Assembly: GCF_002886045.1 (NCBI RefSeq)
Contig: NZ_CP025791.1
Coordinates: forward strand, 4,479,001-4,543,000
DNA: 64,000 nt
Source: Flavivirga eckloniae
GTDB lineage: Bacteria > Bacteroidota > Bacteroidia > Flavobacteriales > Flavobacteriaceae
Direction: 5' to 3'
The position numbers were made by a program, and so were the translations under genes. Positions within the stretch are counted from its first letter, which is position 1. Each line of letters opens with the position of its first letter. A model generated the notes under the pieces. It ran no database searches. It saw only the letters and a program-made list of their open reading frames with translations, and was not told the origin of the DNA. Shown here piece after piece: positions 47,953-57,265 of the stretch.

Positions 47953-49110
47953 ATGAAAAAAATAATTATTTGCGTGGTAGTACTGTTATTTGGACTGTCA
48001 TGTCAAAAAAATAATAATATATTCAACGATTTAACAGACAGAGGTGGCTTTGTTGCTTTTGATGAAGTGCCTCTTTTAAACTTTAATTTATTAGACCTTT
48101 CCAGCTTTGGAGTAAATGCTGAACTTTTAGACCTAAATAACAATGCAACAAGTTATAATTTACATGTAGAATATGAAGGGGTTACTCTAGAGAACTTTTA
48201 CACAGCTAATAGCTTTCCAAGTAATTTGGTTATCACATTGCCCATGCTTTTAGATGCTTTTAGTTTGGTGGAGAGCGATTTAACTATAGCCTCAAGGTTT
48301 AACTTTGAAGCAACAGTTACAACACCCATTGGAACATTTAACAAAGATACTCCAAGCTTTAATAGCGATACAAACGAAGAAGAAGGAGGTAGTACAGCAT
48401 CTAGCTTATTAGGTTCGGGGCATAAAAATGCATTTTCGTTTGGTATTACATTTTTTATACCACCACCAGAAAAAATAAGGGGGACTTCGTTCGAGGAACC
48501 TGTGGCGGGCACTAGTTACAGTCGCCCCGATGGTGATGCCAATGATCAAGAAGGGGAATTGTTGAATACTACCGGAAGTTCAAGTATCATGTATGTTGCA
48601 ACCGGTACAGGTAAAGACAATGAAATAGGTTTTAAAACAGAATTTATCGATACAGGTAGAGGAGGGTTCTCTAGTGAAAATATGGGTGTAACCAGTGATG
48701 CTGGTGATTTTGGAGCCTGGTTAGACGGTGATCAAGGACTTAGGTTTCAAGATTCAGATGGTATTATAAAAATAACTTTCGATAAGATTGATGTTCCTGC
48801 AGAGATTAATAGATCTGGTGTGCAAATACAATTTTATGTTCCAGAAACAGGTAACAACTTTGAAAGTTCCGATCTTCTAAAAATTTATGCGGAGGTTGAA
48901 AGAGACGGAGGTGCTACAGAAACACTAGACCTGTATGATGTAGATGGAGAATTTATAAACACGGTTAAAGATGGTTGGGTTCTGGTTGATTCAGAACTTA
49001 TAGAAGACATTAGGTCTTATACTTTAATAATAGAGTTGGATACAAATTCTAACGATGAAAGAATTTATTTTGATCAGATGCTTGTTTATAAACCTGAAGA
49101 ATCTATTTAG
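47953..49110 (+). CDS. Surface lipoprotein of the second SusCD operon
   Basis: No recognised function. Lipobox LSC at Cys17. The first ~130 residues are beta-rich (FVAFDEVPLLNFNLLDLSSFGVNAEL). A low-complexity linker follows (about 138-155, SDTNEEEGGSTASSLLGSG). Residues about 180-385 look like a jelly-roll or carbohydrate-binding-type domain (FEEPVAGTSYSRPDGDAND; EIGFKTEFIDTGRGGFSSENMGVT; IYFDQMLVYKP), which often bind ligands outside the cell. It lies 19 bp after susD, so it is part of the operon and may be an extra surface binder. Confidence 0.82.
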   Translation: MKKIIICVVVLLFGLSCQKNNNIFNDLTDRGGFVAFDEVPLLNFNLLDLSSFGVNAELLDLNNNATSYNLHVEYEGVTLENFYTANSFPSNLVITLPMLLDAFSLVESDLTIASRFNFEATVTTPIGTFNKDTPSFNSDTNEEEGGSTASSLLGSGHKNAFSFGITFFIPPPEKIRGTSFEEPVAGTSYSRPDGDANDQEGELLNTTGSSSIMYVATGTGKDNEIGFKTEFIDTGRGGFSSENMGVTSDAGDFGAWLDGDQGLRFQDSDGIIKITFDKIDVPAEINRSGVQIQFYVPETGNNFESSDLLKIYAEVERDGGATETLDLYDVDGEFINTVKDGWVLVDSELIEDIRSYTLIIELDTNSNDERIYFDQMLVYKPEESI

Positions 49111-49165
49111 ACCTTTTTTAGTGTCTTGAGTACAACATGACTTAGTTCAAATTAAAAATTAAAAA

Positions 49166-50620
49166 ATGAAAACATATATAAAAAAAGTATATGCTCTATG
49201 TTTGGGGGTATTTACGTTTATTGGCATTATGGTCTTATCGTGCGACGATGTAGATTATACACAATTAAACCTTCCGCCTGCCATAGAGCAAGTTACCATT
49301 AGCAATATTACACCAACATCGGGAGATATAGGTACCAAGGTAATAGTTAACGGAACAAATTTTAGCGCAACACCATCAAATAACAAGGTAAATATAAATG
49401 GCATTTTTGCCGAGGTTATTGAGGCAACGCCTTCTACAAGTATAACCATAGAGATTCCAGAGGGAGCTACTACGGGAGCCATTGTGGTAGCTCATGGAAA
49501 TTTTAGCACAGAAGGTCCCACGTTTACAGTGGTAGATGTACCCGCTATATCCGAGGTAGATCCAGAAAGAGCAGGAGAAGGTGATCAAATAACTATTTCT
49601 GGTACAAAATTTAGTGCAACGCCATCAGAAAACACGGTCTTTATTAACGGACTTGAAGCCACAGTAACAGCTTCAACAGAAACAAGTATCGTAACAACAA
49701 TACCAGTTGGTTCAGAGGCAGGTATGGGTGATATTACTGTAACGGTTAACGGGCAAACAGGAACATATTCCAATTTTATTGTAACCCCGGTAATTACAAC
49801 AGTAGATCCTTTATTAGGTGATGTAGGAACACCTGTAACAATTACAGGAACTGGTTTTAGTACCACACCAGAAGATAATATGGTTTCTTTTAATGGAACT
49901 CCTGCATTAGTTACAGCATCTACGGCAACAAGTATTAACACATCTATACCGGTAGGAGCCCGATCGGGTATAGTAAGTGTTACTGTAAATACTGTGACTG
50001 TAGAAGGACCTGAGTTTGTTATTGGTACAAAACTGGTCATTCCAATTAGTGTTGAAGAAGATGATGTAGAAGAATCAACCGTTAATGGATTGATGAACTT
50101 GGATAGTGGCGATTTGGAATTAGGGGAGCTAGATACAGGTTTTGAAGGAACAGATGGAGATGGCTTACCAAACATTGGACTACGATTTATTAATGTTCAA
50201 ATACCTCAGGGAGCTAATATAACAGATGCCAATATTCAATTTACAGCCGATAGTAGTGCAGGAACAGACCCAGTTGAGTTAACTATTTACGGGGAGGCTG
50301 TCGATAATGCTGCACCATACACGCTTACAAATGGAGATTTATCTGCCAGAACTCTAACAACAACTAGAGAAGTTTGGACTATAACAGAAACTTGGGCAAC
50401 AGACGACAAATTACCAGCACAACAAACAGTCGATTTGTCAAGTATAGTTCAGGAGATTGTAAACAGACCAGGATGGGTTTCTGGAAATAGTATCAATTTT
50501 ATTATGAAAGCTACAGGAGTTAGCGTAGCGCCTACGTCTACGTCGCAAGGTCGTGAAGCGGAAGGCTTTTCAGATACAACACCAGAAGATACACCAGAAC
50601 TAACAGTTATTTTTAACTAA
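49166..50620 (+). CDS. IPT/TIG-repeat surface lipoprotein with C-terminal beta-sandwich
   Basis: Lipobox LSC at about Cys26. Three IPT/TIG Ig-like repeats follow: about 42-125 (ISNITPTSGDIGTKVIVNGTNFS), 128-208 (ISEVDPERAGEGDQITISGTKFS) and 209-288 (ITTVDPLLGDVGTPVTITGTGFS), each with the G-T-x-F-S turn and an F-N-G/I-N-G motif. The C-terminal ~190 residues form a different domain (LGLRFINVQIPQGANITDANIQFTADSS; VDLSSIVQEIVNRPGW) that resembles DNRLRE/CBM-like sandwiches. TIG-repeat proteins often stand as rigid stalks at SusCD loci (SusE/F position). 55 bp after the previous lipoprotein. Ligand unknown. Confidence 0.85.
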   Translation: MKTYIKKVYALCLGVFTFIGIMVLSCDDVDYTQLNLPPAIEQVTISNITPTSGDIGTKVIVNGTNFSATPSNNKVNINGIFAEVIEATPSTSITIEIPEGATTGAIVVAHGNFSTEGPTFTVVDVPAISEVDPERAGEGDQITISGTKFSATPSENTVFINGLEATVTASTETSIVTTIPVGSEAGMGDITVTVNGQTGTYSNFIVTPVITTVDPLLGDVGTPVTITGTGFSTTPEDNMVSFNGTPALVTASTATSINTSIPVGARSGIVSVTVNTVTVEGPEFVIGTKLVIPISVEEDDVEESTVNGLMNLDSGDLELGELDTGFEGTDGDGLPNIGLRFINVQIPQGANITDANIQFTADSSAGTDPVELTIYGEAVDNAAPYTLTNGDLSARTLTTTREVWTITETWATDDKLPAQQTVDLSSIVQEIVNRPGWVSGNSINFIMKATGVSVAPTSTSQGREAEGFSDTTPEDTPELTVIFN

Positions 50621-50869
50621 AGAAATATAAGAGTAGAGTGCTAACAAAATAGATATTTAAGTTAGTTTAAATGTGATTTGGGTTCAATTTCTTATGAAAT
50701 AGAACCCATTCACTTCAATTAGCATTAACAGTTTCATGCGATTTCTCAAATACATTCGAAATGGCCATAAATAAATATCAGGTGGCGATAGCTATACCAT
50801 TGATATACTAGGTGTTCTTACTTGCTCTCTAAGTATATATTAACATTACAAAAAGTGAAAAAATATAAA

Positions 50870-52315
50870 ATGAAAATAAACAACCTCATACTTTTTATCT
50901 GTCTATTGGGAGTGTTTTATAGTTGTAGTAAATCGGAAAATAAAGCACTAATAGTACCGGAAACAAGAAATCTGTTTTTTGAAAGTAGTGCTATCGATAT
51001 AAAAAGAACGGAAACAGGTTATGTAACAGCGAATCTAAAATATACAGGAACGGCTTTGAATACACCATTAACGGTGCAGTATTCAATATCCCAGCCCAAT
51101 CAAGATGCTGCAGTAGAAGACGTAGATTTCGAACTTCCTGCCACCTCTGGTACTGTAGTAATACCAGTAGGCAAAAACTCTGTAACGACAACATTGATCA
51201 AGTCCATACTAAAAAACCCGGAAGTCGGTACAAAATCGGTTTCTTTTAATTTACAACCTTTAAATGATTTTATTCTTGGGAAGCCTAACAAACAAGAAGG
51301 GAGTAGTATATTAGTTAATATTACTGAAGGCTTGCCCATTGATAATGACCCCGATGACCGAATAGGGGATAAAAAAATGGCCATTACCGTTTCTGGTAAT
51401 ACATTTAAAATCCCCTATTTTTCTAATGTTACCTCTATAGATGATGAAAATACATCTATTACAAGAGCTGTCATTGCTCTACAAGGCGCTAATAGAAATG
51501 CTGGTTTATATTACGAAAACATGTTGGTTGCAGCCAAAATGGAATCCATGCAATTAGATACACTTCTAGTAGTCTCTCCCCAGTTTTTAGTAGAATCGGA
51601 AATTGTAGATTTTAGGTTAGATTCAGAACATTTGTATTGGAGTAGTGGTGGTTGGAAAATAGGTTTCTTATCTAAAAACGAAGCTCAAAACCCAAGACCA
51701 GGCCGCGTATCATCTTTTACCATGATAGATTCGTTAATGACTCTATTAGTTAAAAAAAATCCTAACTTAAAAACCATTGTGTTTTCCGGACATTCAGCAG
51801 GCGGTCAATTTGTAAATAGATATGCAGCAGCCTCACCCATACCTACCGAACTAAAAAACTCAGGAGTTAATGTGCGATTTATTGTTAACAACCCTAGTTC
51901 GTATGTGTATATGGATAACACCAGAATAGTACCGGGTACTACAGATTTTGAAATACCCCAAACGAGCTGTATCACATTTAATGAATATAAATACGGATTA
52001 GACGATTTGCCTAATTACTTAACAGCTGTAGGAGCAGACCAGATTAGAACACAATTTGCAAAGCGGGAAGTGCTCTATTTGTTAGGAGAAGAAGATAACA
52101 ACCCCAATAGCTCGTCATTAGATAAATCTTGCGAAGCAGCATTGCAGGGAAATCAGCGTTTAGAAAGAGGAATGAACTATTTTCAGTATCTTCAATCTTA
52201 TTATGGGGACGCTATAAATAATACACAAAGTATAGGAACAGTCCCCGGTGTTGGCCATAGTCATAGTGGCATGTTTCAATCGGAACAAGGGCGGTTTTAT
52301 GCTTTTAGAAAATAA
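50870..52315 (+). CDS. Alpha/beta-hydrolase-fold lipoprotein, probable esterase
   Basis: I start at ATG 50870, which gives a proper lipoprotein signal (lipobox FYSC, Cys19); a TTG at 50822 would add 16 residues in front of it. Residues about 30-160 resemble a Calx-beta-type domain (NLFFESSAIDIKRTETGYVTANLKYTG; AAVEDVDFELPATSGTVVIPVGKNSVTTTL). The rest is an alpha/beta-hydrolase: AVIALQGANRNAGLYYENM (the oxyanion strand), the nucleophile elbow FSGHSAGGQF with S309, and a His near the C-terminus in VPGVGHSHSGMF. The build matches secreted esterases or deacetylases. The gap before it (249 bp) contains a weak hairpin at 50673-50713, so it may be expressed at a lower level. It precedes an M20 peptidase by 37 bp. 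Confidence 0.85.
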   Translation: MKINNLILFICLLGVFYSCSKSENKALIVPETRNLFFESSAIDIKRTETGYVTANLKYTGTALNTPLTVQYSISQPNQDAAVEDVDFELPATSGTVVIPVGKNSVTTTLIKSILKNPEVGTKSVSFNLQPLNDFILGKPNKQEGSSILVNITEGLPIDNDPDDRIGDKKMAITVSGNTFKIPYFSNVTSIDDENTSITRAVIALQGANRNAGLYYENMLVAAKMESMQLDTLLVVSPQFLVESEIVDFRLDSEHLYWSSGGWKIGFLSKNEAQNPRPGRVSSFTMIDSLMTLLVKKNPNLKTIVFSGHSAGGQFVNRYAAASPIPTELKNSGVNVRFIVNNPSSYVYMDNTRIVPGTTDFEIPQTSCITFNEYKYGLDDLPNYLTAVGADQIRTQFAKREVLYLLGEEDNNPNSSSLDKSCEAALQGNQRLERGMNYFQYLQSYYGDAINNTQSIGTVPGVGHSHSGMFQSEQGRFYAFRK

Positions 52316-52352
52316 TACACTAGGATTAACACAATAATTAAATTTAAAATAA

Positions 52353-53651
52353 ATGAATATAAGTCTTTATAAAACCGCTTTAACTGTAATTGTTTTTAGC
52401 TGTTTAATGGGGTATACCCAAAACGATCTAAAAGCCGATAAAACCTATACAAAGGAAATAAATAAAATAACCAAAAGGGAGTCGGTAAAATTAGCTTTTG
52501 AAACTATAGATCTTACAGATAAGGAAACCATAGCTAATATGATACTGCTTAACGAAATACCAGCGCCACCATTTAAGGAAGCTACTAGAGCTAAAAAATA
52601 TGTAGAGCTATTTAAAAAAGAAGGTATTGATCGTGTTTGGATAGACAAAGAAGGTAATGTTTTGGCTTTACGAAAAGGTACAAAAGGAGATAGGAATATT
52701 GTTTTAGATGCACATATAGATACTGTTTTTCCCATAGAAACAGATGTTACCGTAAAAATAGAAGGAAACACGTACACCGCACCCGGAATAGGAGACAACA
52801 CCAGAGGTATGGCTATGCTTTTGGCAGTTTTAAAAGCTATGAATACAGCAAAACTACAAACAGAAGCCAATGTGTGTTTTGTAGGTACAGTAGGAGAAGA
52901 AGGTTTAGGAGACCTTAGAGGGGTAAAACATTTATTTAGTGAAGCATCAGATATTAAAATTGATTCTTGGATTTCTATTGATGGAGGAAGTGCCGAACGT
53001 ATTATTAATGGCGGTCTTGGATCCAAAAGATATAAAGCCGTATTTAAAGGAAAAGGCGGACATTCATGGGGTGCGTTTGGGTTAGCAAATCCACATCATG
53101 CTTTAGGGTATGCGATCAAGCAATTTACAGAGGAAGCTACAAAATATACAAATATTGATGGCCCTAAAACATCCTTTAACATAGGCAGAATAGGAGGAGG
53201 AACTTCTGTAAATTCTATTCCGTTTGAATCATGGATGGAAGTAGATATGCGGTCTCTAAGCCCAAAACGATTATTGGAAATAGATGAAATTTTCAAAACA
53301 TGTATGAAAAAAGCAGAGGCAGATTATAATGCTACGGGAATAAAAGACAAAGTTACTTTAGAGATTGTTCCAATTGGCGATCGACCTTCTGGGCAATTAT
53401 CTGAAGATACGCCTTTAATTCAGCGAGCCATAGCCAGTGCTCAGTATTTAGGAATTTCACCAAAGTTACGAACAGGTTCAACAAATAGTAATATCCCCAT
53501 TGCGAGTAATATTCCGGCAACAACATTGAGTAGAGGAGGCAAAGGCAAGGGCGCACACTCTTTAAATGAAAAATGGACTAATATCGATGCAACTAAAAAT
53601 ATAAAGCTGGCATTGCTTCTTGTACTTTCAGAAGCAGGTTTTGTAAAATAA
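52353..53651 (+). CDS. M20-family zinc metallopeptidase, exported
   Basis: Exo-acting peptidase or amidohydrolase. Signal peptide 1-22 (MGYTQ). Metal ligands of the M20 family are all visible: H121 and D123 (LDAHIDT), bridging D148 (GIGDNT), E182/E183 (VGEEGL, general base and ligand), D210 (SIDGGS) and H402 (KGAHSLNE). A dimerisation (lid) domain lies about 220-330 (YKAVFKGKGGHSWGAF). 432 aa, normal. Being exported and last in a SusCD operon, it probably trims peptides or acyl-amino compounds taken up by this system. A bidirectional terminator follows. Confidence 0.93.
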   Translation: MNISLYKTALTVIVFSCLMGYTQNDLKADKTYTKEINKITKRESVKLAFETIDLTDKETIANMILLNEIPAPPFKEATRAKKYVELFKKEGIDRVWIDKEGNVLALRKGTKGDRNIVLDAHIDTVFPIETDVTVKIEGNTYTAPGIGDNTRGMAMLLAVLKAMNTAKLQTEANVCFVGTVGEEGLGDLRGVKHLFSEASDIKIDSWISIDGGSAERIINGGLGSKRYKAVFKGKGGHSWGAFGLANPHHALGYAIKQFTEEATKYTNIDGPKTSFNIGRIGGGTSVNSIPFESWMEVDMRSLSPKRLLEIDEIFKTCMKKAEADYNATGIKDKVTLEIVPIGDRPSGQLSEDTPLIQRAIASAQYLGISPKLRTGSTNSNIPIASNIPATTLSRGGKGKGAHSLNEKWTNIDATKNIKLALLLVLSEAGFVK

Positions 53652-53661
53652 TAAGGAAAAA

Positions 53662-53699
53662 AAGAGGACAATTTCAGTTAGATTGAAGATTGTCCTCTT
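53662..53699. terminator. Bidirectional terminator between convergent genes
   Basis: AAGAGGACAAT and ATTGTCCTCTT form a perfect 11-bp stem with a 16-base loop, A-rich on the left side, 10 bp after the peptidase stop and facing the convergent T9SS gene. Confidence 0.75.
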
Positions 53700-53784
53700 G
53701 GGTGTAGTTAACGGTACAAATATTTAACTTTTTTAGTGAAGGGAAAATGAATTAATCAAATAATTAATAAGTTTAATTGTGCCA

Positions 53785-54294
53785 TTAAATTTTGATAACC
53801 TTTATGGCTCTTTTTATATTATCATTGGAAGCCTGTAAAATATAGATGCCAGAATTTAAGTCGGAAATATTTATAAGGTAACCTTTGTCTTTCGTACGAG
53901 CTTGTATTTTTTTCGAAATTTGACCTAGCTGATTATAGATCTTAAACTCAGAAAAAGTTTCCGAAGATTCAATAAACAAAGCACCACTTGTTGGATTTGG
54001 AATGGCTTTAAAATCGTTTTTGGTTAGTTTAGGAGTCGATAACACCCCTCCGTATTCATAAGGATTAATATCAATAGTGCCAGCTATAGTACTTGCATTA
54101 TCTTCAGGGTTTAAATTACGTTGAAACCAATCATGTTGAAAGTCTCTTTTTGGTTCACTTAGTGTTCCAGGGCCATTGTTATTAGCATGACTTGCATTTT
54201 TGTTAACATGGTATGTTCTTGCGTTAACATTGCTTATTAAAAATATAAACGCAAAAAAAGTAAATAATAAGGGGGTTAAAGTAGGTTTTTTCAT
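53785..54294 (-). CDS. T9SS-sorted protein, probable internally deleted beta-helix enzyme
   Basis: Signal peptide 1-25 (ISNVNA). Right after it, RTYHVNKNASHANNNGPGTLSEPKRDF matches the first strand of right-handed beta-helix proteins such as polysaccharide lyases (usual form: YYV...GSD.N.GT...P). At about residues 70-82, GTIDINPYEYGG matches the usual end of such helices (DIGAYEYG). In between only ~40 residues remain, where an intact enzyme has 350 or more. Residues about 92-169 are a complete T9SS type A sorting domain (AIPNPTSGALFIES...KIYNQLGQ...LNSGIYILQA...KVIKI). The frame is intact, so the product may still be made and exported, but without a full helix it should be inactive. Monocistronic, convergent with the M20 gene. 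Confidence 0.7.
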   Translation of the reverse strand: MKKPTLTPLLFTFFAFIFLISNVNARTYHVNKNASHANNNGPGTLSEPKRDFQHDWFQRNLNPEDNASTIAGTIDINPYEYGGVLSTPKLTKNDFKAIPNPTSGALFIESSETFSEFKIYNQLGQISKKIQARTKDKGYLINISDLNSGIYILQASNDNIKRAIKVIKI

Positions 54295-54497
54295 TTCACA
54301 TTTGTTTAATTAAAGATTTTAGAATTTGGGGTTCTTTGTTTTTAATTAAATAGTGGGTTTTTTAATGTTTAAAATGCATTGCTTTTTAAAGTGGGGGTTA
54401 AACTAATTTTTTATAAGCTTATATACGGAGCATATTTACCTTTGGATTTTGAAAGTTTTTTATGAAGGTGTTGAGGTATGATTATTTACAAATTAAA

Positions 54498-54527
54498 CAA
54501 CCTTGAATTACTAAAAATTCAAAGTTG
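54498..54527 (-). terminator. Terminator of the HmuY-type operon
   Basis: On the minus strand CAACTTTGAATT and AATTCAAGGTTG form a 12-bp stem with one mispair and a short loop, followed by TTTAATTT, about 43 bases after the stop of the T9SS HmuY-like gene. Confidence 0.6.
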
Positions 54528-54569
54528 CTTAATATATAAAGGGACTAAAAAATATCCTGAAGCTATAAA

Positions 54570-55832
54570 CTAATTTAAAACTAGTTTCTTGGATGTATGA
54601 TGATTACCAGAGCTAAATTGTAATATGTACACACCACTTTTTAAGGCAGAAAAATCCAATGTTTTATTAAATAAACCAGAATTAGACTTTAACGAAGTTT
54701 CAAAAACTTTTTGTCCGGTTGTCGAAAAGATGGCTATTTTGTTTTTATCCGAACCCCATTTGTTCACATCATAAACTAAATTGATTTGCTTATTTGGCGA
54801 CGGGTTAGGGAAAACTCCAAATGATATGCTTTCCGTAATATCTTCAATATCTAGAGACGCAGTAACATCTTCGAATTTAAAGGTTAAGTCTCCTGTACCG
54901 GAACCAGAAAAGGCAGTAAAGTATAACCTGTAAATGGTGTTATCGGCATATTTAACATAAAAGGCTTTGTTAGAATCAATAAGCCATCCGCTAGAAAAGT
55001 CAAACGTTTTCCAGTCGTAACCAATCGTGTTGATGTTTGTTGCATATGTTAAGTTAGGATTTGCTGGCATACCTCCGGGTTCATCATTTTCGGCAACTTC
55101 CAGGCCACTATTAACTAAAACACCCGTAGTTAGATAAGGTTGAGTACCGCCTGAGCCGTTTGGAACTTCGGTATAATATTTTGTGAATTTTAAATCCCAA
55201 TCGGTAGTAGCTGGCTCTGCAATGACTTCGGTATTATTTTCAAAAGAATAATAGTTACGGCTGTTGTTAGGGTTAGTGGTGTTAGAAACCGTAGCAGTTT
55301 GGTCTGCACTCCAGGTAGATGTTCCGCTATTCCAGGTGCTATATCTAAAGGTGTGACCGCCAAAGTAATCATCATTAATAAACTTTCTGTAGGTACCATC
55401 GGCATATTTAAGCACAAAAATAATGGTGCCTTCTACATGATGCGTAGCAATGTTATATTCTCCCCAACCATAAGTAGCAGATCCTTTATCGAAAGCACCT
55501 TCATTCCATTTTATGTCGCTATTATATAATTTTGTCCAGCTGGCTTCGTTGGCTATATCTATGCTATTCCAATCGTTTGGTTTGTTTGAAGCTTCAAATA
55601 CTTCAACGCCTATGTGATCATTAATTCGTAAAGAAAAAGCAAAGTTATCGGTTCTCAGCATAGAAATATCCCATGAATTTGCAGCATAAGTCGTTTCAGT
55701 TTGCGTGTTTAATTTATAATATACTTGGTTGGCATAACTAGCAGCCATACTTAAGTTTACTGTTGTTTCCTGTGCCTGAGTAAAAGAGCATACCCATAGC
55801 AATACCATTAAAAGGTGTAGTTTTGTTTTCAT
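54570..55832 (-). CDS. HmuY-like protein with T9SS sorting domain
   Basis: Exported protein (signal peptide 1-21, TQAQ) of 420 aa. Two beta-rich HmuY-type halves can be seen: about 24-200 (ANSWDISMLRTDNFAFSLRIND; VLKYADGTYRKFIND) and about 205-330 (TTDWDLKFTKYYTEV; GYDWKTFDF; FYVKYADNTIYRLYFTAF). The last ~80 residues are a T9SS domain (FGVFPNPSPNKQINLVY...SALKSGVYILQFSSG...KLVLN). HmuY proteins bind heme at the surface and pass it to a TonB receptor. Here the protein is sent out by T9SS rather than as a lipoprotein. It starts 29 bp after the lipoprotein HmuY and shares the operon with the receptor. Heme as ligand is inferred. Confidence 0.85.
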   Translation of the reverse strand: MKTKLHLLMVLLWVCSFTQAQETTVNLSMAASYANQVYYKLNTQTETTYAANSWDISMLRTDNFAFSLRINDHIGVEVFEASNKPNDWNSIDIANEASWTKLYNSDIKWNEGAFDKGSATYGWGEYNIATHHVEGTIIFVLKYADGTYRKFINDDYFGGHTFRYSTWNSGTSTWSADQTATVSNTTNPNNSRNYYSFENNTEVIAEPATTDWDLKFTKYYTEVPNGSGGTQPYLTTGVLVNSGLEVAENDEPGGMPANPNLTYATNINTIGYDWKTFDFSSGWLIDSNKAFYVKYADNTIYRLYFTAFSGSGTGDLTFKFEDVTASLDIEDITESISFGVFPNPSPNKQINLVYDVNKWGSDKNKIAIFSTTGQKVFETSLKSNSGLFNKTLDFSALKSGVYILQFSSGNHHTSKKLVLN

Positions 55833-55861
55833 AGTGTTTATAGATTAAAAAATTGTAAAAA

Positions 55862-57262
55862 TTATTGTAAAAGCTTGTATTCGAATTCAGGATGGCCACG
55901 TTCTCCACTACTATTAGCCATGGCTAAAAACTTTAGCTTATAGATATTCCCGTTTGGGTCTTTTATAATGTAAAATCTATCAGAAAAGGTAGTTCTGTTA
56001 AATACATCCCTCCAATGACTCCCAATAGTTGTTTGGTTTTTAGAAAAGTTAACATCATCAATATCTGTTAGCGAAAAATCATCGTAATTAAAATCGGCAG
56101 TATTTACTTGATATGCCAGTGTATTTGCTTTCCTGTTGTGAATCACATAATCTGAAAAACCATAGCTTCCGGCACCTTCCAAAATATTGGTGAAAACCGT
56201 AAAACTGATATCCCATTTTTCTTTTTTAGGCTCTACATTTACAAGTGAGTTTGTATTAAAACTAAAATGTGTGAAGTTGTAGTCTGAATTTTTGGAAATA
56301 GTAATTTCTTGATGTGTAGTATCATTTAAATTGGCATATTGTAATATATAGCCATCCTCATGTTTCAATATTCTTATTTTCTTCCACCCACGATGGTTTC
56401 CAGCAATAGCAACACTTCCTGTTGGGGGAGTTGCTGTACCAACCTCATACCCTAAGTTTAAAAGATATACAGGGTTTTCATTGGCATTTTCTGCTATTTC
56501 TGCAATGGCAGTTTCTAGTATATTACCGTTAGGTGCATCAATATAAGCCGCATTTTCAGGGTTAAAAGTACCCACGGCCACCTGAGGTTTTAAATTGGTT
56601 ACATCGGTGTCGGTTACAAGGTCAATATTTGTATGGTTTAAGGCTTTAGTAGCCATATATAAAGAACCATTAATGGTAACCCTAAACGAATCGCCATTGT
56701 AGAATCCTATATCCCAGGAATCACGTCTTGCCAGAGTTGTACTTTGGGTGCTTAGATCGACATATACTTGATTTCCTTGATTAGGACCTCCAACTTCGGG
56801 AGTTAAGCTTCCTCCTAAAGCGGGAGATGCGTTAATAATAAAACGACTGTTTCCCTGTATGTTTGCATGGCTATAATCAATGGAAGCTATGGTAAATTCT
56901 ATTGTTGTGGTTTCATCTAGAGTAGTATTCAACTTCTTAAATGCTATAGCGTTTTGCAATGCGCCATTTACAACAGGAAGTGAAATATTATCGTTTACAA
57001 CTTCGGGTATGGTAACAAAATCTTGACCGTATATGGCTGTTTCGGAATGAATTTGAATATTAACCATGCCGTTTTCGAGAGCCATTTCAGAATATACCAA
57101 ATCAATAGTGGTGGCTTCGTTGATATCTGTTAAGTTTTTAGATAAACTCTTAAAAGCAACAACAAAAGGATCACTTTTTAAGTTTTGGTCTTCACTGCAA
57201 GAGAACAAGCATACAGTTAGCAAACTAAAAACCAGGTAGTGTTTAAAATATTGGGTAAACAT
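55862..57262 (-). CDS. HmuY-family lipoprotein
   Basis: Lipobox FSC at Cys22. The N-terminal ~130 residues have a Calx-beta-like segment (VVAFKSLSKNLTDINEATTIDLVYSE; YGQDFVTIPEV). The main part is HmuY-like: VYVDLSTQSTTLARRDSWDIGFYNGDSFRVTING, KIRILKHEDGYILQYANLND, KEKWDISFTVFTNI and the closing FYIIKDPNGNIYKLKFLAM. The repeated W-D-I/L-x-F motif and the final K-Y/F-x-F strand are typical of the family, which binds heme or an iron chelate outside the cell. The start lies 3 bp after the TonB receptor stop, so translation is coupled. 466 aa is longer than P. gingivalis HmuY because of the N-terminal segment. Confidence 0.88.
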   Translation of the reverse strand: MFTQYFKHYLVFSLLTVCLFSCSEDQNLKSDPFVVAFKSLSKNLTDINEATTIDLVYSEMALENGMVNIQIHSETAIYGQDFVTIPEVVNDNISLPVVNGALQNAIAFKKLNTTLDETTTIEFTIASIDYSHANIQGNSRFIINASPALGGSLTPEVGGPNQGNQVYVDLSTQSTTLARRDSWDIGFYNGDSFRVTINGSLYMATKALNHTNIDLVTDTDVTNLKPQVAVGTFNPENAAYIDAPNGNILETAIAEIAENANENPVYLLNLGYEVGTATPPTGSVAIAGNHRGWKKIRILKHEDGYILQYANLNDTTHQEITISKNSDYNFTHFSFNTNSLVNVEPKKEKWDISFTVFTNILEGAGSYGFSDYVIHNRKANTLAYQVNTADFNYDDFSLTDIDDVNFSKNQTTIGSHWRDVFNRTTFSDRFYIIKDPNGNIYKLKFLAMANSSGERGHPEFEYKLLQ

Positions 57263-57265
57263 AAG

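Noticed and set aside
49280-50020. Repeated DNA that might be a direct-repeat array
   Set aside because: It is the coding sequence of three diverged TIG domains, not a CRISPR or transposon repeat.
49585-50175. 196-codon open frame on the minus strand
   Set aside because: Lies entirely inside the TIG-repeat gene; Ser/Thr/Val/Pro-rich translation is the expected shadow of its biased codons.
52445-53026. 193-codon open frame on the minus strand
   Set aside because: Inside the M20 peptidase gene, whose metal ligands are complete on the + strand; shadow frame.
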